Shown: one piece after another, positions 1-9,654 of the stretch
Numbering within the stretch: the first letter of the stretch is position 1
How the letters are laid out: the number at the start of each line of letters is the position of its first letter
Source of the DNA: Diploptera punctata
Taxonomy: Eukaryota; Arthropoda; Insecta; Blattodea; Blaberidae
Length of the DNA: 64,000 nucleotides
Direction of reading: 5' to 3'
Assembly (NCBI GenBank): GCA_030220185.1
Contig: JASPKZ010004560.1
Coordinates: 62,001-126,000 of the forward strand
Program-made: the position numbers and the translations under genes
Notes under the pieces: generated by a model
Told to the model about the DNA's origin: nothing
Seen by the model: the letters and a program-made list of their open reading frames with translations, nothing else
The model's database searches: none

Positions 1-200
1 CCGTCGCCGTGGCGTAGTCACCCTACCTTTCACTCCGGCGACACGGGTTCGATTCCTGGCGGGGTAGGGGATTTTAAATCTCCACCTTGGGTCTAGGTGT
101 GTCCTGTCTTGTGTTTGTATGTGTGAATAAGATAAAAAGGTTAACAAAGGTAAAACAAAAAGGAAGAACAGTGTAAACTAAAGAAAACGAGGAAGGAAAA
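1..200 (+). mobile_element. SINE with tRNA-like head (type D), may be cut by window edge
   Basis: The first 80 bases read as a tRNA-like pol III promoter: an A-box-like TGGCGTAGTCACC at about 10-22 and a B box GGTTCGATTCC at 46-56. An A-rich unrelated body follows to about 200. This is the layout of a tRNA-derived SINE. I see no second copy in the window. Confidence 0.55.
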
Positions 201-214
201 AAAAAGTTATTTTT

Positions 215-350
215 CGAAAAAAATTGTCTGTTGGGCAAGATATTCTCCAAAAATCAGCGAAATCCAATCTTTGGAATTTAAAAATTGCTCGAACTCTAAA
301 AATTGTTCTAGCAGTTGCCATGTATGCTTCGTGGCAAAGTCGCTGGATGC
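215..350 (+). repeat. Dispersed repeat R4, single unit
   Basis: The phrase around 'aaattgctc...ttgttctagcagttgccatgtatgc' resembles the two units at 19240-19480 and, in reverse, 1605-1650. It has no coding potential; the 62-codon ORF across it looks like chance. Class unknown. Confidence 0.35.
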
Positions 351-586
351 AATACAATTTAATTACCCTTCAGTTGGCAATGTATCCTATAATATATAGG
401 CTATTGATTTAATTTAGTTAATATTTTTAACAAATTAAATGGAAAATGAATCGGTAGATATTATTTAATTTGGTGTAAAATTATGCAAAAATGCAGTAGG
501 TAATGTTTTACGATTATGCAAGATTTGTTTTTACTGCTGTGTCACACTTTTAAATAAGATGGCATCAGAAATTTAGTTTCCCTAAT

Positions 587-620
587 GAAAAAAAAGAAAG
601 AAAGAAAGAAAGAAAGAAAT
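587..620. repeat. (GAAA)n microsatellite
   Basis: Simple tetranucleotide tract seen directly. Confidence 0.9.
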
Positions 621-707
621 ATATATTCCGTAACGCTGCAAAATGGAACCATAAATTCGACTTGACGAGGGATTCCCTTAGTTTATGCAGTTGTGCACGA
701 CGGACTT

Positions 708-840
708 AAAAACGCTAGCTAATACTCGGCGTGCGCTGCTACACCTAAATGAATTAAATATTTAATTTAATTTTTAGTTAAATAGAGTGAAAAGAAAATT
801 AGAGGTTAATTATATTGTATAGTATAAAATGTGACCAATC
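708..840 (+). repeat. Dispersed repeat R7, copy 1
   Basis: Begins 'gctagctaatactcggcgtg' and shares its order with 33445-33560 ('actagctaatatccggcgtg', then a run matching 'ctacNcctaaatNaatta'). Non-coding; probably a transposon end of unknown class. Confidence 0.45.
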
Positions 841-859
841 AAATATCACGGTTAATAGA

Positions 860-1110
860 GTTAATTTTCATCATCATCAACATCAAGGATTAAACCTGCT
901 GGTCTGTTACGATCTCACGTTATAATTGGTCTATCCATCTTTTACTGGGTCTTCCAACATTTCGTCTTCCTAGTGGTTTGTTATGAAGAATCTGTTTTGG
1001 AATTCTATTATTATCCATTCTATTGATGTGGTCCATCCATTCATCTCCGTATTGTGTATTCTATCTAATAGTTTGAATATATTCAGTTCTCTTCGTATAT
1101 CCCGTTAATT
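860..1110 (-). mobile_element. Non-LTR retrotransposon 3' coding fragment
   Basis: In reverse it gives broken pieces of the C-terminal tail seen in insect endonuclease-reverse transcriptases (an RREL-IF-like stretch, then 'EWMDHINRM'-like residues, then a lysine/arginine-rich end). Strongly decayed, with no open frame. Confidence 0.4.
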
Positions 1111-1194
1111 TTTAATTTAGGATTTTAGGTAAACCCCCCCCCCCACTTTTAATGGTCGGATGTCGCCGAGTTTTGAACAGTACCTACCTTGATA

Positions 1195-1560
1195 TATTTT
1201 AATGGATATTACGACGGAATGAGGAGGGGCAATTGGAAGCTTTCGAGATGTGGATATGGAGAAGGATGGAACGTATAAAATGGACAGACAAAATAAAAAA
1301 TTAAGATGTGCTAGACAGAATGGGCGAAGGAAGAACAATGCTTGAACTCATAAAGAAGAGGAAAATAAATTGGATTGGTCACTGGCTAAGAATAAACTGC
1401 CTGTTGACGGATGCCCTAAAAGGAATGGTCGACGGAAAAAAGTTATAGGCAGAAAAAAGATATAGGATGGCAGACAATATTAAAATAAATGATTTGTATG
1501 TGGATACAAAAAGGAAAGCTGAATTAAGGAAAGAATGGAGAATGCTGAGTTTGCAGTGAA
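1195..1560 (+). mobile_element. Non-LTR retrotransposon C-terminal fragment
   Basis: Translates as LEAFEMWIWRRMERIKWTD, then after a stop DVLDRMGEGRTMLELIKKRK and NWIGHWLRINCLLTDAL. This matches the C-terminal region of RTE-like LINE proteins ('MWxWRRMxxIxWTD...NWxGHxLR...'). In-frame stops show it is dead. Confidence 0.65.
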
Positions 1561-1809
1561 ATAACTCCTCTTGGGCAGAAAACTGTGTATGTATGCTGAG
1601 TTGTGAATCATTGAAAATTGCGACAGCTAGAGCGATTTTTAAATTTTGGTTCCAGATGAACTCCTACGCCTTATAGTATTAAATCATAAAATTCAGCGGC
1701 TAATGCTGTAACCGAAAACCTATATGTACAAATTTTCATGATGATCAGTTGAGTGGTTTAGAAGTTTATAAAGCACAAACATACGCATGAGGAATTTTAT
1801 TCAATGCCC

Positions 1810-2680
1810 CAGGTTGTCATTTCGACATATCTGGTGTTATCTCCTGTCATTGGCGTAATTGTAACCCACTTCTGAGGTTGAGGCCCCTGGAAGGCGGGGT
1901 TTACGGCTGCCCCAATGATTTGGTGGGTGATGATTATGATAGTGGTACGCCAGGAGACTCCTTAATCCTAAACTTAGTCTAAGGTGAATATGAATGCTGA
2001 TGATGGCCATGTGATGTTCGGGGACCATTTGGGCACACTTTAACTATCTTGGTTCAGATATAACATATAGCTACGAATGGGATATACATAATAAATTAAA
2101 CCGATATCAAATGATGTGTGGCACCATAAGAAGGACCCTCCGAAAGACTCGAAGAGAAACTCAGCTCAGGTTTTATAAAATTATGGCTATTCCTGTTCTT
2201 TTATATGGATCTGAATCTTGGGTACTTACTAAAAAAGATATCTCACACTTTCAAGCCGCTGAAGTGCATTTTTTAAGACCCGTAAAAGGATGTACACGCA
2301 TGGATAGATTACACAATGAATCAATAAGAAATGAACTGGAGATATTTTCAATAGTCAATAAACTAGAAGAGCACAAATACCAATGGAAAGGACATTAAGA
2401 CAGAGTGGACATTACAAGATTACCCAAAAAGATCAACACCTACAAACCACATGGGAAAAGATCTTTGGGACGGTCAAGGAAACGATGGACTTGAGACCAG
2501 AACAGGTCGCATTGACCTAATCCCGGAAATCAAGAAGAAGACATTTTCCTGAAATTTGTCTTACAGGTGAGGAAAAACCGCGAGAAAACCTCATCCAGGA
2601 AACTGGTCCCAACCGGGGATCGAACCCGGACCCGCTGCGTGACAAGGCGGCACCCTACCTAGAGACCACAACGCTGGGTG
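1810..2680 (-). mobile_element. SINE-A (tail type 1), split by a LINE insertion
   Basis: The tRNA-like head lies at about 2545-2680 (reverse of the CTCGAGGTAGCGTGCTGCC head, with B box). The tail-1 portion is at 1810-2038. The two parts meet at the point where intact copies read caggaaaa|ctttaagg, so they look like one SINE opened by the + strand LINE at 2039-2544. Confidence 0.7.
2039..2544 (+). mobile_element. LINE-B fragment nested in SINE-A
   Basis: Encodes FNYLGSDITYSYEWDIHNKL, then RFYKIMAIPVLLYGSESW, then KGCTRMDRLHNESIRNELEI and a GKRSLGRSRKRW end, with a stop after the KGH. This is the thumb/C-terminal part of a LINE protein also seen at 4378-4662, 39930-40645 and 44413-45005. It is 5'-truncated. 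Confidence 0.7.
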
Positions 2681-3117
2681 AATTTGTATATAAATATGTT
2701 AGAATTAAGTTGTAAAGTATAAATAAACTGATATACACCTGCAGTGAAACTCTACAGTGGAGAACTGGGAAATGCCAACATCAGATACGTGTAACAGTCA
2801 GTTCATAGCAAAATTCCAAATTAAAATAATCTTGTTTGCCTTTTATCATTCATTTTTGAATCAGTGATGCGTTTTCCACAAACGCCAAAACAGGCTGTCC
2901 AAACTCAAAACCACGTAATATGAGGTTGATTTTATTAATTAATAGCTTCCATATTTAGGATATTGGTATCATAGAATCCACAACGAATAAATAATGATTA
3001 GTTTTAAATAGTGATAACCAGATATCGGCAATGTAATTACATTCAAAATAGAGTGCACTGGATTTCAAAAGGATAAAGAAGGTTATTTTAATTAGCAAAT
3101 ATAAGCTGATGAATGAC
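2681..3117. other. No feature seen
   Basis: AT-rich sequence without long ORFs or recognised repeats. Confidence 0.6.
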
Positions 3118-3803
3118 AAATGAGAGAAAATTTCAAGAAGTGACTGAATTCAATTACATAGGAACAATAATTACAAGTAGGAATGAGAAGTACAAAAAGA
3201 TTAAACATGAGCTAAATTCTGGAAATGCATGATATTATGCATTACAAGGACTCTTGTCGACACAACTCCTTTTAAAAAATATTGAACTTAAAATATATAA
3301 AACTGTTATTTTCTCAATTATATTATAGATGTGAAACATGGATTCTTACTTTAAAGGATATCCTACTACTACTACTTTAAAGGAAAAAAGAAGATTACGA
3401 GTATTTGAGAATAAAGCTCCTTGGAAAAGTTTTAGATTAAAGAGAGATGATCAGACAGGTGAATGGAGACAACTGCAGAAATGTGAGCTACATGGTCTTT
3501 ATAGGAAGCCAGATATAATAAGAATAGTTAGGTTTCGTAGACTGCGATGGGCAGGACATGCGGCATGAATGGGGAATGAAAGAGGTGCATGGAAATTTCT
3601 TGTAGGAAAACCAGAGGAAAAATACCCATTTGGTAGATAAAGAATGAGGTAGGAGAATAGTAATAACAATGCTTTGAGGGAAGTAGATTATACAGGGAAT
3701 GATTTAAAACATTAGCTCAGGATGGAGATATATGGAGACCTTATCTCCGCGCGACCATGATCCTACGGGATCGATAGTGCCAGTGAGTTAGTTAGTTAGT
3801 TAA
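3118..3803 (+). mobile_element. RTE-1 3' fragment
   Basis: Starts near 'atgacaaatgag', continues with EEV-EFNYIGTIIT-like and KHELNSGNA-like codons, then LRVFENK, DDQTGEW and GLYRKPDIIRIVRFRRLRWA. It ends with the family's 3' terminus, 'gatcgatagtgccagtgag'. This is the same family as the long copy at 37193-38683. It carries several frame breaks. Confidence 0.75.
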
Positions 3804-4345
3804 GTATATGCTGATGATGTGTTATAATTAGGCGATAGTGAGGAGATACTTAGGGTCAACACGCACAACTCTATTGAGTAACACTATGAAATTGTGGCTG
3901 GAAATAAACATCAATAAAACCAATATATATATTGACACACACAGAAGTACATTATATGATAGAAATTGATTGTTAATGAAAAATGAGGGATATTTTCAAG
4001 ATGTGACTAAATTCAAATACCTAAAAACAGTAATATTACAAACATGAATGAGAGGCAGAAAGAAACTAAACATAGGTTCAATTTGAAATTTTTGCTATTA
4101 CTCATTGCAAGGCCTCATGTCACCCAAACTTCTCTCAAAAAAGTTAAGCTGAAAATATATACAATTGTTTTTCTCCCAATTATATTATATGCGAATCTCC
4201 CATGATGCGAATCATGGACTCTTATGTTATGAAAGAGAAAATATTACAAGTATTTGAGAATTAAGGTCTTAGGAAAATTTTTGGACGAAGGAAAAACAGA
4301 CAGGCCTGCACAGATTCATAACAACAGTGAAAGCTAAGTTAACAC
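3804..4345 (+). mobile_element. RTE-1 fragment, older copy
   Basis: Begins within the YADD region ('tatgctgatgatgtg') and runs through the same thumb region as 3118-3803, but with more changes and deletions. It abuts the 3' end of the preceding copy. Confidence 0.6.
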
Positions 4346-4377
4346 TAGTTAGCTCTATGCACAACTTGTGCGCATTT

Positions 4378-4662
4378 TTGTCTTCTTCTTCTTCTTCACT
4401 TCCTGGTTTAGGCAAGAGTTGCCTGTTCCGTCTTCACTAATATATCTAAGACCATCTCTTCCGAGGACGTCCAACATCTCTTCTTCCTCTTGGAAAATAA
4501 TGGAAGATTTTATTTGGTAATCTTCTTTCTTCCATTCTTTCTACATGTTCTTTCCACTGTATCTTGTTGTTAAATATCTTTTCTTTTATGGAGTAGATCT
4601 GCAGTTCTTCACGGATATCCTCGTTTCTTATCTGGTCCATTCTAGTGCAGCCTTTTACCATT
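4378..4662 (-). mobile_element. LINE-B C-terminal fragment
   Basis: An open stretch of 71 codons reads KGCTRMDQIRNEDIREELQI, QWKEHVERMEERRLPNKIF and GRRDVGRPRKRWS. This is the typical C-terminal end of a LINE endonuclease-RT protein. The reading is intact but severed from the RT. Confidence 0.75.
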
Positions 4663-4686
4663 TTTGTTTAAAATCAAATAGGGCTA

Positions 4687-4862
4687 TCTTATATTGATGC
4701 AATAGTACATGTTTTCATAATAGGCCTGTCTTATATTGATGCAATAGTACATGTTTTCATAATAGGCCTGTCTTATATTGATGCAATAGGCCTAATACAA
4801 GGCCTTCTGTTCTGCAACATTAAGTTTTGATAATAGGCCTATATTATATTGATGCAATAATA
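4687..4862 (+). repeat. 42-bp tandem repeat upstream of the Cys-rich gene
   Basis: The unit (tcttatattgatgcaatagt... ends ataataggcctg) is exact at 4687-4728 and 4729-4770, partial at 4771-4790 and degenerate at 4838-4862. The paralogous locus near 25075-25150 keeps only a single unit, so the array expanded after the duplication, or shrank there. Confidence 0.8.
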
Positions 4863-5008
4863 CAAGGCCACCTGTTATGTAAAAATCTCAACAATATTAA
4901 ATACAGATTCTTATGTCAGTTATGTGTCCATAATAAATATGTAATAATATTAAAGAAGAAAATTATTTGATTCATCTTTCTCATGGACTAGTCAATCACA
5001 ATTAACAG

Positions 5009-5080
5009 GTATGTTACATACTCAGAGGTCAATATGGTGCAGTGAAGATACAAAATGAAGGAAAATAACTATATAAAAGG
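5009..5080 (+). promoter_or_regulatory. TATA-type core promoter of the Cys-rich gene
   Basis: TATAAAA at 5072-5078 lies about 96 bp before the ATG. The 50 bp upstream of it (5009-5060) match the paralogous promoter almost base for base, while flanking DNA has drifted. The predicted transcription start is near 5103. TATA identity is direct; the start site is inference. Confidence 0.65.
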
Positions 5081-5173
5081 TACAGCCTACCATAATTTTT
5101 GACATAAAACACAACATGGAAATAATTAATTTCTTGACTTCATAAAGCATTAATGGTATAAAATAATTACAAA

Positions 5174-6559
5174 ATGCTTAACTCTCCACATACCTGCAAT
5201 GCAAATGTTGCAAAACCACTTGATCAAAATAAGGGTGTCCAAAGTGGGGTTCAAAAGAATCAGACATGTCAGGCAGCTGGGAGATCAGAAATGCAACAAC
5301 TGACAGATTCGTTTCGCATGGGAGAAACACTTCCAAAAGTAGTGATAGGTAAAGAAGTGGCTGATAATTTACCAACCATAATAGTTTGTGAGAAGTTTAA
5401 AAAATCTTGTGAGTGTACAGAACCAAATTTGCAGAATTTACCATCTTGCATTAGAGAGACTGTTGAAAAAGAAACAAAATTGAAGAAACAAAGAGCTTTG
5501 AACTTATTGCTTTATAAAACAAAACGGCTTAGCGATCAAATACAAAATGCTCGTTATATGAATTGCCAACTTAACGAGCAAATGGTTGAACTCATTCATC
5601 AACAAAATTCATGTCCTTATACATGTGATAAACCATGTCCTCCTGCATCTACATGCCCAGCAACTCCGTGCCCACCTGTCACTGTGTGTCCAGCATTATC
5701 AAAACCAGAACCATGCCCAGCATTGTTAAAACCAAGTCCATGCCCTCCTATGCCTAAATGTCCAGCAATATCAACATCATGCACATGTGAATGTACAGGG
5801 CCATGCAATGGACTAAACACAGATGAAATTGCTAAACTCCTTGGTAGACTTGAAACAATTATGCAGTCTTGTGACAATGCATTAGAATCGAAGAAGTGTA
5901 ATGAAAATGTTAAGAAAATGTTACATTCGTGTGAAGGACCATGCAATTTGTTAAAACAACAACTAGAATGTCAAGGTCCTTGTAATGCCAGCGTCACATT
6001 GGATTGCTCTGGACCTTGCAGTAGTACACCAAATAAACTTAAAGACTGTGAGGGACCTTGTAATATAAAAGGAATGAAAGATAAAATTGCATCTTTAGCT
6101 AATGTTCCAGCAACATGTGATAAACTGAAGGCATTGTTAACAGATTGTTACTTCAACAAAGAAGATTCACCTCGTAGGTACACTTCTTTCAATTTTAAAG
6201 AAAAACCCAATATTTGTGGTGCTCAAGTACCTAAATGTCCAGCTTTAACGATAACACCAACTTGTCCTCCTACTCATTCTACATGCCCACCTATTTCTAA
6301 CAAAAGTGTTTCGGAGGAAGTAGATCAGATTGAGGCACGAGCAGGAAAGTTAATAAAAGATTTGGAACGTTTTCGTGAAGAACGTGAAAGCTTACAGGCA
6401 AAAAAGAGATTTTTGGAGTGTTTGATGAACACACCTTGTAATAAGTTACCTTGTCCACCACCACAGCCACCACCAAAACCACCATGTTCGCCAGTCCCAC
6501 AAGTGTGTCCTGCTTCTCAGAGTGCTCAAAGAACAAAAAACAAGTGTTTATGCAAATAG
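5174..6559 (+). CDS. Cys/Pro-rich coiled-coil protein, intronless (461 aa)
   Basis: A single open frame begins with ATG in a good context (acaaaATGc), which is also kept in the paralogue. I see no signal peptide or membrane segment. Residues 1-90 are polar. Residues about 94-146 are charged and heptad-like (predicted coiled coil 1). Residues 147-205 repeat CPP, CPA and KPxPCP. Five C-x-G-P-C motifs lie at 207-211, 253-257, 266-270, 278-282 and 292-296. A second coiled coil covers about 378-416, and a Cys-Pro tail ends in KCLCK. No enzyme motif is visible. The layout recalls insect sperm-tail proteins with Cys-Gly-Pro repeats (Drosophila Mst(3)CGP family) and outer-dense-fibre-like proteins, but this is only an analogy of composition. 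A disulfide-linked structural role is inference. Lack of introns could mean retroposition or a compact testis-type gene. Antisense ORFs over it are shadows. Confidence 0.8.
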   Translation: MLNSPHTCNANVAKPLDQNKGVQSGVQKNQTCQAAGRSEMQQLTDSFRMGETLPKVVIGKEVADNLPTIIVCEKFKKSCECTEPNLQNLPSCIRETVEKETKLKKQRALNLLLYKTKRLSDQIQNARYMNCQLNEQMVELIHQQNSCPYTCDKPCPPASTCPATPCPPVTVCPALSKPEPCPALLKPSPCPPMPKCPAISTSCTCECTGPCNGLNTDEIAKLLGRLETIMQSCDNALESKKCNENVKKMLHSCEGPCNLLKQQLECQGPCNASVTLDCSGPCSSTPNKLKDCEGPCNIKGMKDKIASLANVPATCDKLKALLTDCYFNKEDSPRRYTSFNFKEKPNICGAQVPKCPALTITPTCPPTHSTCPPISNKSVSEEVDQIEARAGKLIKDLERFREERESLQAKKRFLECLMNTPCNKLPCPPPQPPPKPPCSPVPQVCPASQSAQRTKNKCLCK

Positions 6560-6635
6560 TGGAGATAATAATTTAACAATATAATCATCTGTTAATTCTG
6601 ATAATAATTGAGATTGACAAGCCTGTCAGAAAGAT

Positions 6636-6685
6636 AATAAATTTTAGTATTTAATTTATATAACAAGTTATTGTTATGAAATAAA
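6636..6685 (+). terminator. Polyadenylation signals of the Cys-rich gene
   Basis: AATAAA at 6636-6641 and 6680-6685, 77 and 121 bp after the stop codon. Both are conserved in the inverted paralogue. Confidence 0.7.
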
Positions 6686-6690
6686 TTTGT

Positions 6691-7182
6691 TAAAACTTTT
6701 CTTTCTTTTATTATTCCGCCTGTTTAAAACCAGCTTGTTCTAACTCCATTTTTAATTTTTTTAATCCTCTTCTGTATCCTATTCTGTATCCGTTTCACAG
6801 GTAAAATTGCACATTTTGCGACCAGGAACTGTTTAATATCTCTCCTCAAAACAATGTTATTATTGTAAAATTGAATAACACCAACAACATAATTGATCTC
6901 TCCTGAAAATAACAAAAAATCATTAAATCAACTGGTTCTAGTGAGTTGATTTATAGATACTTTAACATACGTGTATGATTGATTGATCCCCGTTCGTCCC
7001 GTTAGGGACATGGTTGCTCCTCTAGTAAGCAGCTTTTAACCAGACTATTTTTTGCTCTTATTTCCCTATAGATCTGTATCTATTTTTAATTTATTTCTGT
7101 ACCTTATTCCTATTTGGAATTATTAATTATTCAAAATTCGTAATTTGTCATAAACTGTCCATTTCCATTACTTAACTATGTA
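6691..7182. other. No gene; short RTE-1 scrap near its end
   Basis: AT-rich. About 7125-7175 resembles the RTE-1 stretch 'tgtccatttccatta' in reverse. Nothing else recognised. Confidence 0.5.
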
Positions 7183-7580
7183 GTCCACCGCTGTTGTCTC
7201 GAGGTAGCGTGCTGTTTTGTCACGCAGCTGGCCCGAGTTCGATCCCCATTCGGGACAGTTTTTCTGGGTGAGGTTTTTATCAGGGTTTTTCCTCACCCCT
7301 AAGACAAATGTCAGGAAAACTTTAAAGCCCAAACGGTCACCGAAATCATATGACTATCGCAATCATCAGCATTCATATTCATCTTAGATTAAGCTTAGTT
7401 AGGATTAGGGACTCTCCTGGCGCACCACTATCATTTTCATCATCACCCGTCATATCATCGAGGCAACGTAGCCCCGACTTCCAGGCGCCACAACCTCTGA
7501 AGTGGGTTACAAGTACGCCATGCCAGGAGAGATCACCAGGAATGTCGAAAGACAACCTGGGACATTTGCAAAAAAAAAAG
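7183..7580 (+). mobile_element. SINE-A, full length, tail type 1
   Basis: The head gtccaccgct...gtctcgaggtagcgtgctg with B box GTTCGATCCCC is followed by the shared body (aagacaaatgtcaggaaaac, aaacggtc-ccgaaatcat). Tail 1 follows (ggactctcctggcg ... atgccaggagagat), and the element ends in an A run. The tail-1 ends are themselves inverted (ctcctggcg/ccaggagag). Confidence 0.85.
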
Positions 7581-7779
7581 TATTTCTGTGTGTGATCATA
7601 TTTTCAGTTTTATTGATGTTTACTTCCATCTCAAGTTTCTTAGTGATATTAAATATAATATATATATGAAGGACTTAGGGCAATAACATAATAAGCCACA
7701 TATTGTTTTTTCTGAGATATAAGGATTTTAATGTTTCAGAACATTATAAGTACTTCATATTTGAAGAGAAAAAGTATAC

Positions 7780-7852
7780 GCTCAGACCGGGACTTGAACC
7801 CGGGACCCTTGGTTCTCTAGACCAAGTGCTCTACCAACTGAGCTATCTGAGC
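7780..7852 (-). tRNA. tRNA-like gene, isotype uncertain
   Basis: 73 nt in reverse, with a perfect 7-bp acceptor stem GCTCAGA/TCTGAGC, D arm GCTC...GAGC, A box TAGCTCAGTTGG, B box GGTTCAAGTCC and a pol III terminator TTTTT 6 nt past the acceptor. The anticodon arm is unusual: a stem CTTGGT/ACCAAG leaves loop CTAGAGA, giving AGA. A Ser tRNA should have a long variable arm, which is absent here. It may be a tRNA pseudogene or a tRNA-derived SINE head. Confidence 0.5.
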
Positions 7853-8040
7853 AAGTACCGATCTAAACGCAAATCTTTCTCTATATACATTGTAATTTCC
7901 ATCCACCAAATGCATTTATCCCCACTTTATAAGTAATTTATAAGCACTTACGTAACTTACACCACTTTGCTTTACACAGATTGAGGGTATATTTCAAGAA
8001 TGAACTTGCATAATCAACAAAAATAATAATTTGATTTTAT

Positions 8041-8240
8041 GTGGTCTCGAGGTAGTGTGCTGCCTTATCACGCAGCGGTCGTGGGTTCGATCCCCGGTCG
8101 AAACAAGTTTCCTAGGTGATGGTTTTTTGGAGGTTTTTCCTCGTCTGTAAGACAAATGTCAGAAAACTTTAAGGCCTAAACTGTCTTCGTCATCATCTGG
8201 CCATCATTATCATCATTAACATATTCATTAGGTTTAGCTT
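8041..8240 (+). mobile_element. SINE-A, 3'-truncated
   Basis: Head gtggtctcgaggtagtgtgc, B box GGTTCGATCCCC, body with aagacaaatgtcag. It breaks off after the tcatcat run with only a trace of tail 1 (ttcattaggtttagctt). Confidence 0.8.
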
Positions 8241-8886
8241 GAAAAATGGAAACTGATCAGACATGTTCTCTATGTAAAAGATTGTAAATGGATTGGATTA
8301 CCGATACCTAATACAATGCATCCTTAGCCATGAAACTGGATGGTTTTCGTCATCAAGCTTTCTCTTAGTAATGGTTCTTTAAATATTTTCTTAGCTAAAA
8401 CTGTTCGCCAGATATTACAGTAAGATAGAGAGGATTATTTTTCATTGATTTCGTGAAATCAGTCAGAAGGGTAAATATCTATTGAGACTTACTGTACAAT
8501 TCAATTGAGCCAAAGTTTGAGTCGTTCGGAAGATTAGAATGATCACTGATCATAAACTTTTGATCAATGGTTTCAAAGTTTTTGCCTTCATTCAAAACTA
8601 GGCTCAATAAATTTAATGTCATTTTCCAGTTCCGAATCCGTCCTGTGAATGTATTGCTATAGGCTATAATACAATGTGTTTTGCTGTTGGAGCTCTACAT
8701 TTTGTGTGTTTGTGGAATCTACGTACAATTAGTAGCAAGTCACTTTCATGACACTAGAACAAAAACACTAACTGGCTATCAACAGATAGATAACACTACT
8801 GACTGCATGGACTTCTGATGCCATTTGTGGAGCAGTTTGGGAATCTAGGAGTTACACCACTATTGCTGCAGGTAGTATTACATGTT
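8241..8886. other. No feature seen
   Basis: No ORF or recognised repeat; unremarkable AT-rich DNA. Confidence 0.55.
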
Positions 8887-9214
8887 CCGATTGAGGGTCT
8901 TTCCACTTTTCAGCTGTTGCCCTTTTACCAGCCGGCTGCTGGCCCTTCACATCCACATGTGTTAATCACAGAGGTACATGATCAACAGCCAGTGTAGGGG
9001 TGACATGTGGTTAGCATGTCGAGTCCCCCAGCCGTTACAGCTGGTTCCTCAACTGGAGCCGCTACTTATTGTAGCTACCCAATTGCCTCACGATGCTGGG
9101 TGGGCACCGGTCCCATACTGGCCGAAATACCATGAGAAAATTTCTTCCCCCTGGAGACTCGAACCAGCGCAAGTCCCATAGCTCTGCGCCAATGCTTCCT
9201 ACCTTAACCGCTAG
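8887..9214 (-). mobile_element. SINE-B
   Basis: The reverse of the SINE-B unit at 35211-35559: a tRNA Leu/Ser-like head (gcggttaaggtaggaagc, then gctggttcgagtc), then the shared body and the end ccctcaatcgg. The first few bases of the head are lost. Confidence 0.8.
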
Positions 9215-9295
9215 TATTACATGTCAAGAATTAATTTCTAGCACTAACGCAGATTTTTTTAAAAAGTGGAGTTACACCACTTTGGCTTTAAAATG

Positions 9296-9298
<3 letters not shown>

Positions 9299-9339
<41 letters not shown>

Positions 9340-9608
9340 AAGAAAAATAAATGCCCGGACGGGATTTGAACCCGGATCTCTGAGTCTGTACCTCAGCGTG
9401 ATATCCATTACACTACCTGGCGAATCCAATTCAAACACTTATTTTTCTTATATATGTATAAGTGTTTGAATTGGATTCGCCTGGTAGTGTAATGGATATC
9501 ACGCTGAGGTACAGACTCAGAGATCCGGGTTCGAATCCCGTCCAGGCATTTATTTTTCTTATCATACCATATTAAGCTTGCATTGCTCAATGTTAAACAT
9601 TTAATTAT

Positions 9609-9652
<44 letters not shown>
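9299..9652. mobile_element. tRNA-like palindrome 1, bounded by (TA)n
   Basis: Two near-identical 106-bp arms (9337-9442 and 9458-9563) are inverted around a 15-bp loop. Each arm holds a tRNA-like sequence with 6-bp acceptor GCCTGG/CCAGGC, anticodon stem CTGAG/CTCAG with loop GTACAGA, and B box GGTTCGAATCC (right arm 9479-9547 +; left arm 9353-9421 -). The 5' ends face the loop. (TA)n tracts lie at 9299-9336 and 9611-9652. It resembles no SINE I know. Confidence 0.75.

Positions 9653-9654
<2 letters not shown>

Larger units (their letters stand above)
4775..6690 (+). repeat. Left arm of an inverted segmental duplication
   Basis: Similarity to 23170-25150 in reverse covers about 400 bp of upstream DNA, the whole reading frame and the 3' UTR with both AATAAA signals. 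It stops about 5 bp past the second signal. The arms are about 1.9 kb and 16.5 kb apart. Confidence 0.85.

Noticed and set aside
5617..5946. Antisense ORF with HGPSHECN...GHG repeats over the Cys-rich gene
   Set aside because: Mirror of the CP-rich codons; the same happens at 23894-24373 over the paralogue. The sense frames carry the start, TATA box and poly(A) signals.
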